Assembly: GCF_037975245.1 (NCBI RefSeq)
Contig: NC_092573.1
Location: forward strand, 16,544,265 to 16,608,264
From: Apostichopus japonicus
Lineage: Eukaryota > Echinodermata > Holothuroidea > Aspidochirotida > Stichopodidae
Direction of reading: 5' to 3'
DNA length: 64,000 nt
Both the position numbers and the translations under genes were made by a program. The notes under the pieces are model-generated. The model was given only the letters and a program-made list of their open reading frames with translations, ran no database searches and had not been told where the DNA came from. Of the stretch, positions 44,411 through 56,429 are shown one piece after another (position 1 is the stretch's first letter; each line of letters starts with the position of its first letter).

Positions 44411-45492
44411 TGATTGTTGTTCAACTCTCCAAAGTACAGATCTGCAACATCAACACTTTCTACGAACAAAGGTTAGGCAGATACATGGTGCTACGTAACT
44501 GCGCATTGGAAAGTCATGTTTCTTTGCAGCATCAAATTTAAACTTTTTCCACCAAAAGTAAGTGTAGAACAAAGTAAAACATGTCGCAGAATCATAAATA
44601 AGCAGCTAGGCACACTGTAATGTCTTAAACAATTAAACATAAAACGTCTGTAAAAACACCTGCGAAGATAGCTTGGCTTCTGTTACATTATGGCTCATAT
44701 ATTACTAGGTATATACTAGATACAGTAGATAGGTGTGCGCGAATCCTAAGCCTATACAGTATCTTACTGCTACGTTGAACCGCTACTCGACTAGCGCGAC
44801 TTCGTACATTTGACCCATTATTTGTCTTGTCTTGTAGCTGCAGATTGATGCGCGAAAAAAATATCGCTATAACTCCATTACACTGCCTAAATCAAAGCGA
44901 TCTTTTACGCAATGAAAATGTGGGGTTGTAAGAGCATCTATCTTCCAAAAATCCTAGCAGAAACAACAGCAAACTTGTCTCAAATTTTTCTATACTTTGC
45001 GAATTATGACTGATATCCAGTAGGAAAATGCCTTAAGAAATAATGAGATGTTTTGCCATCTTAAGTGTATTGGTATTCTGACTGGTATTCTTCACGTTGT
45101 TATGTTGACGAACCCTATTCTACCCAACCGTTGCTAGCATAGACAACATAAAATTGCTCACATGCCTAGCCAGGTTTGTTAAAGTTGTCCAATTATCATA
45201 AACGTGACGAAAGTCGAACGTTGCTTTTAAGGCCTAGATATGCTGAAACTGGTGGAAGAGACTACACAAATTGAGATCAACAGCCGATCCAGACAAAAGC
45301 TCGTGAAACTCACTGCCAAACTAAGACCGTTTTATACAATTATTTCGCATTGAGATTGGTCATAGTAAAAAATCTAACTAGACGCTGCCTAGTTACAACG
45401 AAACCACATCCAACCTGAAATAAATACGACGTAAAACGTCCAATAGAACCGCGCTACTACAAAGCACACCTTTTTGCATGCAAAGTAAGGCT
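44411..45492. other. No gene recognised
   Basis: Unremarkable sequence up to the insertion site of the next transposon. Confidence 0.4.
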
Positions 45493-45500
45493 TCCGAGCG

Positions 45501-47056
45501 CATAGGCGTACGAGGCGGGGGGCCAGGGGGGCAGACTGCCCCCCCCCCAATTTTCAGAGGACAAAAAATTCGGGCAGCCTCAGAGGCTGCCCGAATTTTT
45601 CAGGACTTTTGCCCGAATTTCTTGTCCTCTGGAAATATATATATATATGTATATAAATATGCAGTAGCTTGCCCGAATCTTTTCCAAGTTTTTGCCCGAC
45701 AATTCCATAATTTTCTTTATTTAGCATCATGATGCCCGAATGTTTCCTTGTATCACCACTGTAAGAGCAGTTCATCTGGGCTACCACGCTTTTTGCACGA
45801 TCATTTTTTTTTCTAATTAGTCAATTGTATACCTGGACCAAGGGCGGAACCGGGTGGGGGGAGGCACAGGGGGCACGTGCCCCCCCACTTTTCCTCAGGT
45901 TAAAAATGTGCCTTTTTCTACATAAAAATTGAGGTGCCTCAAGTTAGCAAGGGACCAGGGAACCAGAATGAACACTCGGGAAGGGCCGTTTCCGGCCATC
46001 TGAGGGGTTTGTAAAACCAAATTTTTTTTAGTACGCTCCGCGCCAACCGATGGTGGCGCTCCGCTCAGATAGTCGTGCATACGACTTTGCAAATCCTGGC
46101 TAAGCCCGTGACTTTTAATGAATTTCTGTGGGTCAAACTCAAAGCTATTTCGAATGGAAAAAAAAAATGTTAAGATATTAACAAGAAAATAACTCTAATT
46201 CGGAAGATTCCTACATAGCAACTAGCATGATTTCACCTCATTTTGTCTCAAAAGAAAACTTTCCTCAAGTTGTTTCCCAATTTGCGCATTGGATATTGCA
46301 GTGCTAGTATGCATATTTTCCTTTGGGGGGGGGGCGTTGATGGAGTGATGTGTATACACAAATAAGATAATACAATAAGAGTTATAAAGGGTACTAAATA
46401 TAAGGCTGCATCAGTCCAATCGAATTTCTGCAAAGTGCCCTTTAATGTCGGTGCCCCCCCCCCCAGATTAAAAGTGCTTCCGCCGCCCTTGACCTGGACA
46501 TCCCCAACATGAGTGTATATAAGAAACATTTTCTTTTTCATGGATGGTGTGGGAGGGGGTGCCTACAAGCCTAGAAGTACAGGTTTATCAAATTCTTATT
46601 TGTATTTTATACTTTTTTTGTGAGACAAATTGCAGTCTCACCCGACACAGCGACATTATCCTGCCTACGTGTCGTTGAACAATGTATGTTTTTTCTGGAG
46701 GTAGCTGAGTACTGTGTTAAAATAATAAATAAGGTAACTAAATAGGAGCTTAACAAATAAACTGTCCCATTTTTCCCCTTCAAAGTGATGTTACCATTTT
46801 TTTTCTTCTAATTTACCAAATTTTTGGGGAAGTGTAAATTTTTAAAACGTGAGATTATAAAATAAAGAATGTTTAGATGCAACTTGCAAGGCCTCAGAAG
46901 TGCCGTTTCCGGCAATCTGAGAGGCATTGTGTGCCAAAAATTTTCTTGTGCGCTACGCGCCAACCGATGGTGGCGCTCCGCTTAGATAGTGTCACGGGAA
47001 CTTTCGGGCACAAAAAGTTCTGCCCCCCCAAACTGAAATGGTCCCGTACGCCTATG
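45501..47056. mobile_element. hAT-like transposon copy B, TSD TCCGAGCG
   Basis: Ends CATAGGCGTACGAGGC and GTACGCCTATG are as in copy A. TCCGAGCG lies exactly on both sides (45493-45500 and 47057-47064). It carries the passenger 45839-46491 at the same position as in copy A, plus two shared modules. It lacks the 2.2-kb AATTG-flanked insertion. A short (TA)n run at 45637-45650 interrupts the left arm. No transposase is visible, so it moved by a transposase supplied elsewhere. Confidence 0.92.
45839..46491. mobile_element. Passenger transposon in copy B, TSD ACCTGGAC
   Basis: Same element and same site as 16850-17504, flanked by ACCTGGAC at 45831-45838 and 46492-46499. It contains one shared module (about 45975-46076). 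Confidence 0.85.
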
Positions 47057-47064
47057 TCCGAGCG

Positions 47065-47910
47065 GCACGTTGAAGCCAATGCAAATATGTTCGAGTTTTC
47101 AGTTTTGAGTTTAAGATTCTACGGATGCCCATAAGCTAATTGCCAATAGCCTCCTATTCGTATGAGGCGTAATGCACATGTTACATCATGCACATGTTAC
47201 ATCTGGTCTGTGGGAGATACGGTAGCTTATAAAACAAGATTTCCACAATTTGGCGTCTGCTGACTCCAACTGACCTTTGACCTCAATAAAATCTTGTACT
47301 GAACGTGTACCAACTACATACTAAATATGAGATTCGTCCAACCTTCCCTTCTTGAGTTATCGTGTGTACAAGGTTTTCACAATTTGACCTCTAGTTACCC
47401 CGAATGGACTTGGATCTCCACCAAACACAATAGGGATATTGAACTCAATGTGGTACTCCTTCACACGATATACGAGATTGATCCAAGCTTTTGTCTTGAG
47501 ATATCGTTTTTAGAAGGTTTAGACAATTTGGCCCCTGCTGACCCCAAATGAACTGTGACCTCTACAATAAACAATGGGCTTTTGTTCCTTAATGTGGTAC
47601 TCCTACTTACGAAATATGAGATTGGTCCAAGCTTACCTCCTTTAGATATCGTGTTTACGAGGTTTTGACTATTTGGCCCCTGGTGACTCCAAGTGACCTT
47701 TGACCTCCCCACAAAACAATATAGTTCTTCTACTCAATGTGGTACTCATAAACATCAAATATTAGATTGGGCCAAGCTTCCCTTCTTGGGATATCGTGTT
47801 TACAAGCGAGGCGTCACACACACGCACACACACACACACATACACGCACCTACCCATCCGCCTGCATGACTACAAAGGTTACGATTTCATCGAAACCAAT
47901 AATAGGGCTG
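47065..47910 (+). repeat. Dispersed repeat, about four tandem ~150-bp units
   Basis: Units carry tgacctttgacctc, caataggg/atattg, ctcaatgtggtactcc, atatgagattggtcca, agcttcccttcttg, gatatcgtgtttacaaggtt and atttggcccctg. The array ends in a CA run (47818-47840) and a cctgcatgactacaaaggtt, acgatttcatcgaaacca tail. I recall such repeats as common in echinoderm genomes. Other remnants: 10050-10330, 30145-30215, 44150-44410. Confidence 0.8.
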
Positions 47911-48714
47911 CCGTTCAATTGACAACTTACACCTAGACAATACGCATAGATTTTGAAACTAACAAAACTCGCAAGGATTTGATTTACAACTATTTGGTTT
48001 CAGAAACGTTCCATGTCTCTAGAGTAGGGTGAGTTCCATATTGACAATAATAATATTTAATTGGTTACGATGGAAATTTAGCAAATTGTTTTGAACATTT
48101 CCGAAACAGTGTTGTGTCTAGCTGCTGGTATTAAATGGACTAAAATGAGGAAATTACTTCGACCGTCTCACATCACTGTTGGGGTTATCATAGAGCTGCC
48201 ATCAGATCAATGTGATGTCATAGTGCCTTGGCAATGCGAAAATTAAAACCGATACCAGTGTGTCATGCAACTGTAAAACCCATTTACAAAATGTAATAAC
48301 TAAAGAAAACCTTTTACAATTATAGCATGTTTGGCTCGATGATATCATATTTAGACTAGCTGAAATGTTTATTTTTCTGTGTAAAGAAACTTTAAAAACT
48401 TTCTTCTGTTCTTCACCCTTTGAGGAAGTTTATAATTATTTTGTAGTTACATGAACGACAAATCTGATAGATTAACTGAACAGGAGTGAATGGTCAATTT
48501 AACAAACTACGTGGAACACTGTAGGAATGTTGTTGCATGTGGATTGTTAGAACACGACCTTCTGTTAGTGAGCATTACTGTTTGGGCACTTACCTATATA
48601 ATGCAATGGATCCAAAACTATTTTCCTTCTTTTATATATTATAGGACAAACTACTTACTTACGTATAGTAGGCCTACTCATTCACATTCTGTTACCATTA
48701 TGGAGATTATAGAA
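47911..48714. other. No gene recognised
   Basis: AT-rich flank; no supported feature. Confidence 0.4.
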
Positions 48715-48890
48715 CGTAGGTATATAATTGTCACCTGAACATTTTATATAATATATATATAGAACATATATAGAACATATATAGAACATATATATATATA
48801 GAACATATATATATATATGTTCTATAATGTCGATAATGGTATATATATATATATATATATATACATATACATTTATACATATATATATAC

Positions 48891-48921
<31 letters not shown>

Positions 48922-48928
48922 CATATAC

Positions 48929-48959
<31 letters not shown>

Positions 48960-49079
48960 CATATACATATACATATATATATACATATATACATATACAT
49001 ATATATATATATGTTCAGGTGACAATTATATATCTCTGTTCTATAATCTCGATAATGGTATATATATATATATATTAGC
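48715..49079. repeat. TA/CATA microsatellite bounded by an inverted repeat
   Basis: tataattgtcacctgaaca (48722) is inverted as tgttcaggtgacaattata (49012). The intervening sequence is (TA)n with CATATA and gaacatata variants. gttctataatgtcgataatgg recurs as gttctataatctcgataatg. Open frames here are spurious. Confidence 0.85.
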
Positions 49080-49084
49080 CCATG

Positions 49085-50369
49085 GCGATTAAGAAGCTTC
49101 AGAATAACCCGGATGTTGTTATACGACAAGCGGATAAAGGAGGTGCCATCACCATTCTTAACTCTTTTGACTAAATCTAAGAAGCAGAGGAGCAACTAAG
49201 AAACTCTGATTTTTACAGGTTATAACCGGACGACCCTTTCAGACTCTTCCACCCCAAAATTGGCCCGTTATGTCAATCAGTACCGGAACACGTAGGGACC
49301 AAGATAGTAGAACTTACACCTAAGCACCCATCGTTGGGAACATTCTACACTTTACCTAGAGTTCACAAACCTCCTAAAGCCGACGCCCAACAAGCACTAC
49401 CCGGAGTGACCCCTTCTAACCCTGAGAAAATCCGCCGTTTCAGACAATTGTAAACTAGTCAAAACACTCAAGCTATTCCCTCCTTGCCGACCTATTATTT
49501 CAGGAATTGGTACTCTTACTGAGCATCTTTCAGGATACATAGACTCCATACTCAACCCTTTATTAAGCCATATATCTTCTTATGTACAGGACACTACACA
49601 TTTTTTGAGAATTCTTAACACTATTCAGGCGTTACCGATAATTCCTTACTTGTAACTATGGACGTATCCTCTTTGTACACTAAGATACCTCATGATGAGG
49701 GAGTTATCGCTTGCCAAAATTTTCTTTGTGAGTATGCCACCGATCCCACTTTAGCTGATGATCTTGGTCCTATTTTAAGTTTCATATTAAGTAATAATTA
49801 TTTCTCTTTCAATGGGAAACATTATCTCCAAATTAATGGTACCGCTATGGGCACTAAGATGGCACCATGTAACGTAGTACATTGACGATATATTTTTTGT
49901 CTGGCCACATGGTGAAGAATCTCTTAAGTCTTTCTTTGAACATGTTAATTCTTTCCATGATAGCATCAACATTTCTGTTGAAGTTTCTAAACACGAAACA
50001 TAATTTCTAGATGTTCTGGTCAAGTTGGATCGCAGTTCCTTAACCACTTCGGTCTATTATAAGCCCACTGATATTCATATGTTTTTACATTTTAAAAGTT
50101 TCCACCCATATTATCTCAAAATTTCAATGTTTACAGCCAATGCCATAGACTTAAACGCTTTTGCTCCACCCACGTGATTATAAACACCATGTATTCATTT
50201 TAACTGGTAATTTCTTGAACGTTGGATACCCCCATTCACTGAATTAGACATGGTATTTCAAGGGCCAACAAGTTGAACCGTGAGGACTTCTTAAAATACA
50301 AGTCCAAAAGTCCTAACACACGCATTCCGTTTGTTACCAATTACAATCCCCTAATCAAATCCTTTATGA
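49085..50369 (+). pseudogene. Penelope-like element, reverse-transcriptase part (broken)
   Basis: In shifting + frames: [64 protein letters not shown], then YIDDIFFVWPHGEE, CHRLKR, LNREDFLKYKSKSPNTRIPF VTNYNP. The 'ADKGG', 'D-x-SSLYTxIPH' and 'NGTAMGTKMAP' blocks and the YIDD catalytic box identify the RT of Penelope-like retroelements. About 60 codons expected between MAP and YIDD are missing, and there are many stops and frameshifts. The element is then split by a transposon (50378-51467). It is dead. Confidence 0.8.
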
Positions 50370-50377
50370 GCTCTATC

Positions 50378-51467
50378 CAGGGGGCGGCGATTTGTTTCAA
50401 ATATTGGGGGGGGGGGGGACATTTGCTTTGGTGCAGGCGCGTAGCAACTTTCATCCCGAAAATTGTTCGCGCGATTCGTGATATGTTTATTACCATCTAA
50501 GCGGAGCGCCACCATCAGTTGGCGCGCAGCGTCCCCCAAAAATTCTGGTTTGGTAGCCACCCAGATCACCGGAAATGGCACTTCTCGGGCTTGAAAATGA
50601 CCGACCAGATGTACACTTTTGCCTGAGAACCAAGTTTTTCCCAATAGTTTTTTTCCATCCATAAACTTTTTCAAGATTGTCACCAGTCACACATCATGTT
50701 CGACCTCATCGCATCTCCCGTGGATCATTGCTTTTGTAGGTAATACTACGTAACGGCCCACAATACCCGTCAGCCCCACTTTTCATGGTTTTAAGCCCAT
50801 TATTTGTTCAGAATTTGAATAATAAATTCACTTCAAAACATGCCCATAATGTTGCACAAAATATCATCTATGGACAACCAATATAGAAGAAAAAAACCTT
50901 CAACCCCTAACAGACCGGTCAAAATTGCACGAGTAGAGGGAAGTATGATGAAGAATGTTGGTCATGGAATTTTCGAAAATTCAGACACAGTTAATTTATT
51001 GGTGTACATATATTAAAACCTCTTATAATGGCTACTATAAAACTTCGATATCATAAGAAATACAAAATATATGCTCGGGGGGGGGCGGTCTCCCCCTTCG
51101 CCCCCCTGGCTACGCGCCTGCAGTTAGAAATCTTGTAGGAAACAGGCCAAATGGAAACACATTGAACCCATATCGATGTGGATCATATATATGATTGTAC
51201 GTACTTACACTCATACACAAGAGATGTACAGACATTATGATAATAATCATGAGAGACAACATGCTATACGGTCAAAGGTCACAGAAACGACCACGAAGAG
51301 TCATTTACCTCATGCAGCAAGTGTTGGATGAAGTTTTAGCCAACGCCAAATATGATTTGGATAAATAATCTCACGCATTATTTTCTATTCATGGCCACAC
51401 AAAAAGACTATGCCACCAAATATTGGTGGATATTAGATACTATATTCCCCCCCCCCCCCTCCCCGTG
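50378..51467 (-). mobile_element. Transposon splitting the Penelope-like element, TSD GCTCTATC
   Basis: GCTCTATC lies on both sides (50370-50377 and 51468-51475), and the retroelement frame resumes after it. The interior is the reverse complement of 28266-29230. It contains a CAGGCGCGTAGC...GCTACGCGCCTG unit (50434-51120) and one shared module (50492-50593). Terminal inverted repeats are weak (cagggggcgg against cacggggagg). Confidence 0.8.
50434..51120. mobile_element. Inner CAGGCGCGTAGC-ended unit
   Basis: CAGGCGCGTAGCAACTTTC (50434) faces CTGGCTACGCGCCTG (ending 51120). The flank gatttctaactg is shared with the junction at 28649, so the inner unit was already present before the carrier spread. 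No TSD was seen. Confidence 0.65.
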
Positions 51468-51475
51468 GCTCTATC

Positions 51476-52100
51476 AAACAGGAATTCGCTGTATTCCAAG
51501 ACGATCAGTCTGTAGGAGAATCGTTTAAGGTACCCCCATGCTGGCATTTCGTAAACCCCCTCCCCCCCCCCCACCTTAAATTTCTACTCACTTCTTCCAG
51601 ACTCCCTTACTCAGTTTCCACCACCGCAGGCAATTTCCGTTGCGGTAAACCTCGATGCCAAATATGACCCCATATTTCCACAGAACACCGAGGTCAAAAT
51701 TCCCAATGTCGACTATAGGTTAAGACCCCTTTCCTCTCTTGTGATTCTTATAATGTTCAATACAATCTAAAATCTATTCATAATAATTTTGCAGGATTCC
51801 CCGTTTCTGAACATTTCAATCTTCATAGCCATTCTGTCAAAAATTGTCTCGAACTGTAAACCGCTACTGAACGTAAACGTAAAGAAATCGATTGGATCAT
51901 TCGTATTAAGTCTCACATCACCGGCCTCAATAAGACTTTGGGCCTCTTAACAACTGTCAGTTCTACAAACATATGTAATCCGTTCTCTCCTTCCTGTATA
52001 GTCGGGGTTTATTGCAACTTACACTTATCTAGCGGCATACTTTCATAGTGTTACATTTTGTACTTTTCATTCGACTGCCAAGTATTGATGACGAAAGTTC
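51476..52100 (+). pseudogene. Penelope-like element, C-terminal (GIY-YIG side) and 3' end
   Basis: Continuing after the insertion: FKVPPCWHFVNP-like, TAGNFRCGKPRCQI, IPNVDYRLR, then SIHNNFAGFPVSEHFNLHSH SVKN, TERKRKEIDWIIRIKSHITG LNKTLGLLTTVS. The CGKPRC...FPVSEHFN...R-x-x-E-x-x-WI order is that of the zinc-linker and GIY-YIG endonuclease end of Penelope-like elements; the GIY-YIG core itself is deleted here. The 3' region matches 30656-30930. Confidence 0.75.
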
Positions 52101-52174
52101 CAATATATTTTCTAAACCATTACTCATTATTTGTCAATTATGAGTCATATCTTATTTCTCTGGTTTTCTCTCAT

Positions 52175-52286
<112 letters not shown>

Positions 52287-52411
52287 TAGGAATAACGGAA
52301 AAACTGTTAAACAACTATGCTGCATTTAGAGAAAGCCTGGATCTCGAGTGAGATACAATAATTGAATTAGGTAAGTGATTGGAAGTAAAACAGCCAATGT
52401 TTGGTTTTTGC

Positions 52412-52443
52412 AGAGCTTTCGAGCAAAACTAGCTCTTCTTCAG
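52412..52443 (-). ncRNA. Hammerhead-like motif (weak)
   Basis: On - the order is CTGAAGA, A, GAGC, a 7-nt loop, GCTC, GAAA, matching the conserved CUGANGA-stem II-GAAA core. No convincing stem III or cleavage-site partner was found. Penelope-like elements are known to carry hammerhead ribozymes, and one lies about 300 bp away; this may be a remnant or chance. Confidence 0.25.
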
Positions 52444-52475
52444 TGCATGATCACCGAAAGTGACAAGGAGTAGCA

Positions 52476-52568
<93 letters not shown>
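52476..52568. repeat. TA microsatellite
   Basis: An uninterrupted (TA)n of about 90 bp. Confidence 0.95.
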
Positions 52569-52573
<5 letters not shown>

Positions 52574-52779
52574 TTCTATCAATTCTCAATGTACATAATA
52601 CAGATAAAATTGACTACAAAAAGCATGACAGGTCTCAACGACCGCAGCTAGCAGAAAGCCACACGATATATATATATATATATTTTTATTTCTATCAATT
52701 CTCAATGTACATAATACAGATAAAATTGACTACAAAAAGCATGACAGGTCTCAACGACCGCAGCTAGCAGAAAGCCACA

Positions 52780-52818
<39 letters not shown>
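52569..52818. repeat. ~115-bp tandem duplication with TA runs
   Basis: tttatttctatcaattctca to gccacacgatatatata occurs twice (52569-52680 and 52684-52818), differing mainly in TA length. The duplication probably arose by slippage or recombination at the TA runs. Confidence 0.85.
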
Positions 52819-52819
<1 letters not shown>

Positions 52820-52820
<1 letters not shown>

Positions 52821-53045
52821 GGTTTCGAACCTCTGGACATACAATCAGCGTCCATAGCCTAGTGGTTAGGGTGTCCGCGTACAGAGCGGAAGGCCCGTGG
52901 TTCGAATCCCGGTGGAGACTGAAAGTTTTTTCACTGTTCTTGATTTTCCAACTCATTACGATTTTCATTTATATATATTCATTTGCCTTTGTCGTTTACC
53001 TCCATTGCATTAACATAAAGTCTGTTCAAAGTATCTCTTTCGAGA
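52820..53045 (+). mobile_element. tRNA-derived SINE, copy 2
   Basis: The head has A box tagcctagtggttagggtg, an anticodon-like stem tccgc/gcgga with loop gtacaga, and B box ggttcgaatcc. The acceptor-like arms agcgtcca/tggagact partly pair. Body through cctttgtcgtttacctcc to tctctttcgagatccggc. Confidence 0.8.
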
Positions 53046-53164
53046 TCCGGCTTTAGGAATCACAAATGATTTCGAGTTGGTTAGCATCATATTTGATCTC
53101 TAGAGTAAGGCAAAATATGTCACCAAAAACAGAACTAGTATTGTTCGATACAGGTGGCAAACGC

Positions 53165-53370
53165 CTACAGTGGAATTACGATCTTCCTTACCGGTTTCGA
53201 ACCTCTGGACATACAATCAGCGTCCATAGCCTAGTGGTTAGGGTGTCCGCGTACAGAGCGGAAGGCCCGTGGTTCGAATCCCGGTGGAGGCTGAAAGTTT
53301 TTTCACTGTTCTTGATTTTCCAACTCATTACGATTTTCATTTATATATATATATATATATATATATATGC
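53165..53370 (+). mobile_element. tRNA-derived SINE, copy 3
   Basis: The leader cagtggaattacgatcttcc, head (tagcctagtggttagg, ggttcgaatcccgg) and body match copy 2 nearly base for base, but end at a TA run (53343-53368). High identity with copy 2 suggests recent activity or local duplication. Confidence 0.8.
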
Positions 53371-54178
53371 CTCGAGAGGGATGACGTCATAGTGGTCATG
53401 TGCTCACATTTTGAGATGAGATTTGCCTAGGGATCTAGGGAATACCTTTTTCACACAAGGAAATATATGATCTACAAATTCTCATTGAGGTTGATTTCTC
53501 AAGTAATTGACACAAAACTGCTATCATGAGGTTAATTTAACTTTCTCATGATAAAAATATAAAATTCAGCGATTCAAGGTGATGTAAAGGTTGGGTTGTC
53601 CAGGCCTCCAGAGGTTGGGTTGAGGTTGCCCGAGGAAAGCGTGATAGACATAATTGAAATATAAATGATAACTCCGAACTCACATGGCGTTATCATACAC
53701 GATTAGCGCCTCTTGTTTGTATATGGTTAAGAACAAATTTCCCAAGATTAATGCTTGCATCTCGTGAACTGACGATGTTGTACGCAATTTAATGCAAGTT
53801 ATACGCAACGAAGTCATCACGTTAGCATGTCATGGAAGTCAAATAATATTAAATCAAGGAGTAAATCGCATGGAAAGTTGTCAAAAGCCATGTGTGTATG
53901 GATAACAATATTAGATTACTCGTAATACTGTGAGATGTTAGACTGCAGGAAAAGAACAGAGTCGTGTCGGAAATCATTTCGTTTAATTCTTCTAAAACAA
54001 TATTCATTTTAGGAACCAGTGTTAACCGTATCGATCCTTCCAATTATCTCTGTTGTTTGAATCTTCTCTTTATGTTAACCAAGATCCAGTTTAATTGACA
54101 GTGTACCACGAGCAATACAAAGATTGGCAATATACGGACGTTGTTTGTAATATACGGCGATATACGGCAATATACGGA
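53371..54178. other. No gene recognised
   Basis: Nothing supportable except short atatacgg direct repeats just before the next element (54132-54180). Confidence 0.35.
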
Positions 54179-54186
54179 CGTTGGAC

Positions 54187-54480
54187 CAGGCGCGTAGCCA
54201 AGGGGGGCGAAGGGGGCAGCCGCCCCCCCCCCTTGAGCATATTTTTTATTTATTTATTTTTAAATGTTTTTATGATATCGCTAGTATTTTCAAAAGAGAA
54301 AATGCTAAGATGCAACTTACAAGGTCTGGGAAGTGCCATTTCCAGCGATCTGGGAGGCATTTTCAGCCAAATTTTTCTTGTACGCTTCGCGCCAAACATG
54401 GTGGCGCTACGCTTAGATAGTTTGCAGTGCCGAATCTACAGTTTCGCCCCTCCCTTGGCAAATTCCTGGCTACGCGCCTG
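54187..54480 (+). mobile_element. 294-bp minimal transposon, TSD CGTTGGAC
   Basis: CAGGCGCGTAGCCAAGG (54187) mirrors CTGGCTACGCGCCTG (ending 54480). CGTTGGAC lies exactly outside (54179-54186 and 54481-54488). Contents: a G/C-run arm, an AT-rich spacer, one shared hairpin module (54326-54421), then ttcgcccctcccttggcaaa before the right end. It is the smallest complete unit in the window and has no coding capacity. Confidence 0.92.
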
Positions 54481-54488
54481 CGTTGGAC

Positions 54489-56429
54489 GTTGTTTATCGG
54501 TATCAGGGAAATAAATAACTCTAATAGTATCAACGTCTACCATCTCTGTTAATAATCTATTTGGTTGTAGCGATAATGCTATTCCACTTAGTATAATATT
54601 CAAGAGATATTCCCTCGGGTAGTTTTATTCCAACAACGACGAAAACAAGAGGGCAATCCACAGAGTTGCATATCTCATCGCCAGCAACCCGTTTAGGAGT
54701 TTTTGACACAAACTTGCGATAAAAATATATACTTGACCTTTTACCACGTCACCTTTGACCTTTAGTTCCAAGGTTCTGTAAGATACAAGGTTCACCCAGG
54801 GGTACCTTCCCACCAAGTTTGCAGATAATCGGCGAGGCGTTTGTGAGTTTTTTAGACAATATACGCACACATACCCACCCACACAAACACTAAGACACGT
54901 TTTAACCCCTCCATCAGTCATGAACTTTCGGTCATCCTGGGGTGCCCCACCATGGGTGACCCCTCGAGCGTAGCTACTCAGGAAAGTACTATTAGCCAGT
55001 CTAGGTAAATATGTAAAAGCTAGATGCCTGACGTTTCGATTCTTGCAGGATCTCTCCAGAGACTGACTGAAACGAAAACAAACTAAGAACACACTAGGCG
55101 ACACATAAACAGTTCTGTATCGAGTATTATATTTATCAAGGCTATTTATATTTTGTTGCTAATTTTGGGCAGTCCCCCTTTTCCCCGGTTGGGGAACAGG
55201 CTGAGCCTTTGAAGAAATATGAATATTCAACAAAATAGAATGTCGAAGCTATATAAATTGCATTCAGTGTCTATGTTTCGTTTTTCGATTACAATTATTG
55301 AATTGTTATGTTTTGTACCAATAAGGAACTTGAAGCAAACAAGTGTTATTTCATAGATGCATACTGGCATTTTTATTTTTATTTCGTTTATTTTTCTTCA
55401 AACTTGGGATGCATTAACAACATATAAATGTACTACAGGTATTGATAACTTCACCTCCAGCAAAGGTGGACCCTATCCAATCCAAGGTCAGAATAATAGA
55501 ATGTAAAAAATAAAATAAAATAAAAATAAAAATAAAAACAAACATTTTGCTGTCAGCATGCAGACATCAATCATGTTGCTTCCAGTTCACTTATGGTACA
55601 ACCAGTTCAACTACACAATGTAGGAAAATATATTTTGAGATAAATATCTGTAAATGCTGTGGTAGATAGAAAACGATGACAAGGTGGTATGAAACGCTTT
55701 TGCGTGTATTCCGTGTATTGCGATTTGACCAGTTCACTTAGGTATCAGGTATCGACAGAAGGCTTTCAATGCTTCACTTGACCATTGAAATGATGTTACA
55801 TACGAGGGGTCAAACACCACCAGGAGCTGGCATAAGAGTAGATGCTTTTAGATACTGCTTTATCATCAGAAGCAGAGGAAAACTGAAACACTTTAGACGC
55901 CAACGCATGAAAGCTTGTTGCATAAATTAATAAGGTCAACTATCTCAGGTCATCATATTTTGGTGTATCCTGAGAAATTTATTATCTACAGATTTATGCC
56001 AAACAATGACCACTGGTTAGGTTACAGTGGCGATGTTTTCTGGTATGCTGCTTCTACCCCATAATTTTAAATAATTCTTGTGTCAACGAATCCCGTAATA
56101 TATAGATAAAAAAGTCAAAAATGATTTCGACATTGATCTCTTACAGAAAGGTAAAACAAATAGTAATTGAAAGTGTCCTATTGTTGAAAAGATTTCAATA
56201 TTGGAATTTGTGGTACAGAATGCCCAGAGATTGTTTGAATTGATTTGGGGTTTGCTTCCACAAGTCATAGTAACATGTCCCAAGAAGACTTCAACCACAA
56301 TGATTGTATATTCATACACCTGGCTGGTACTAGCTGGTATTTTTACACATTTATTTAATAAACGTTAAGGTTAATGCCACATACCCAGTTTCTGGAAGAA
56401 TATCGTCACATCACCAATACATAAGATTA
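54489..56429. other. No gene recognised; AAAAT run
   Basis: Holds a CA-poor repeat trace near 54730-54900 and an (AAAAT)n tract at 55504-55545. A 159-codon open stretch on - (54625-55104) matches nothing recognised. Confidence 0.4.

Noticed and set aside
52845-52918. Functional tRNA gene (anticodon-like ACA)
   Set aside because: The T stem is mismatched and identical flanking body sequence occurs in three places, so it is a SINE head.
54625-55104. 159-codon - frame
   Set aside because: Low-complexity and unrecognised; overlaps a repeat-like stretch, so not supported as a gene.
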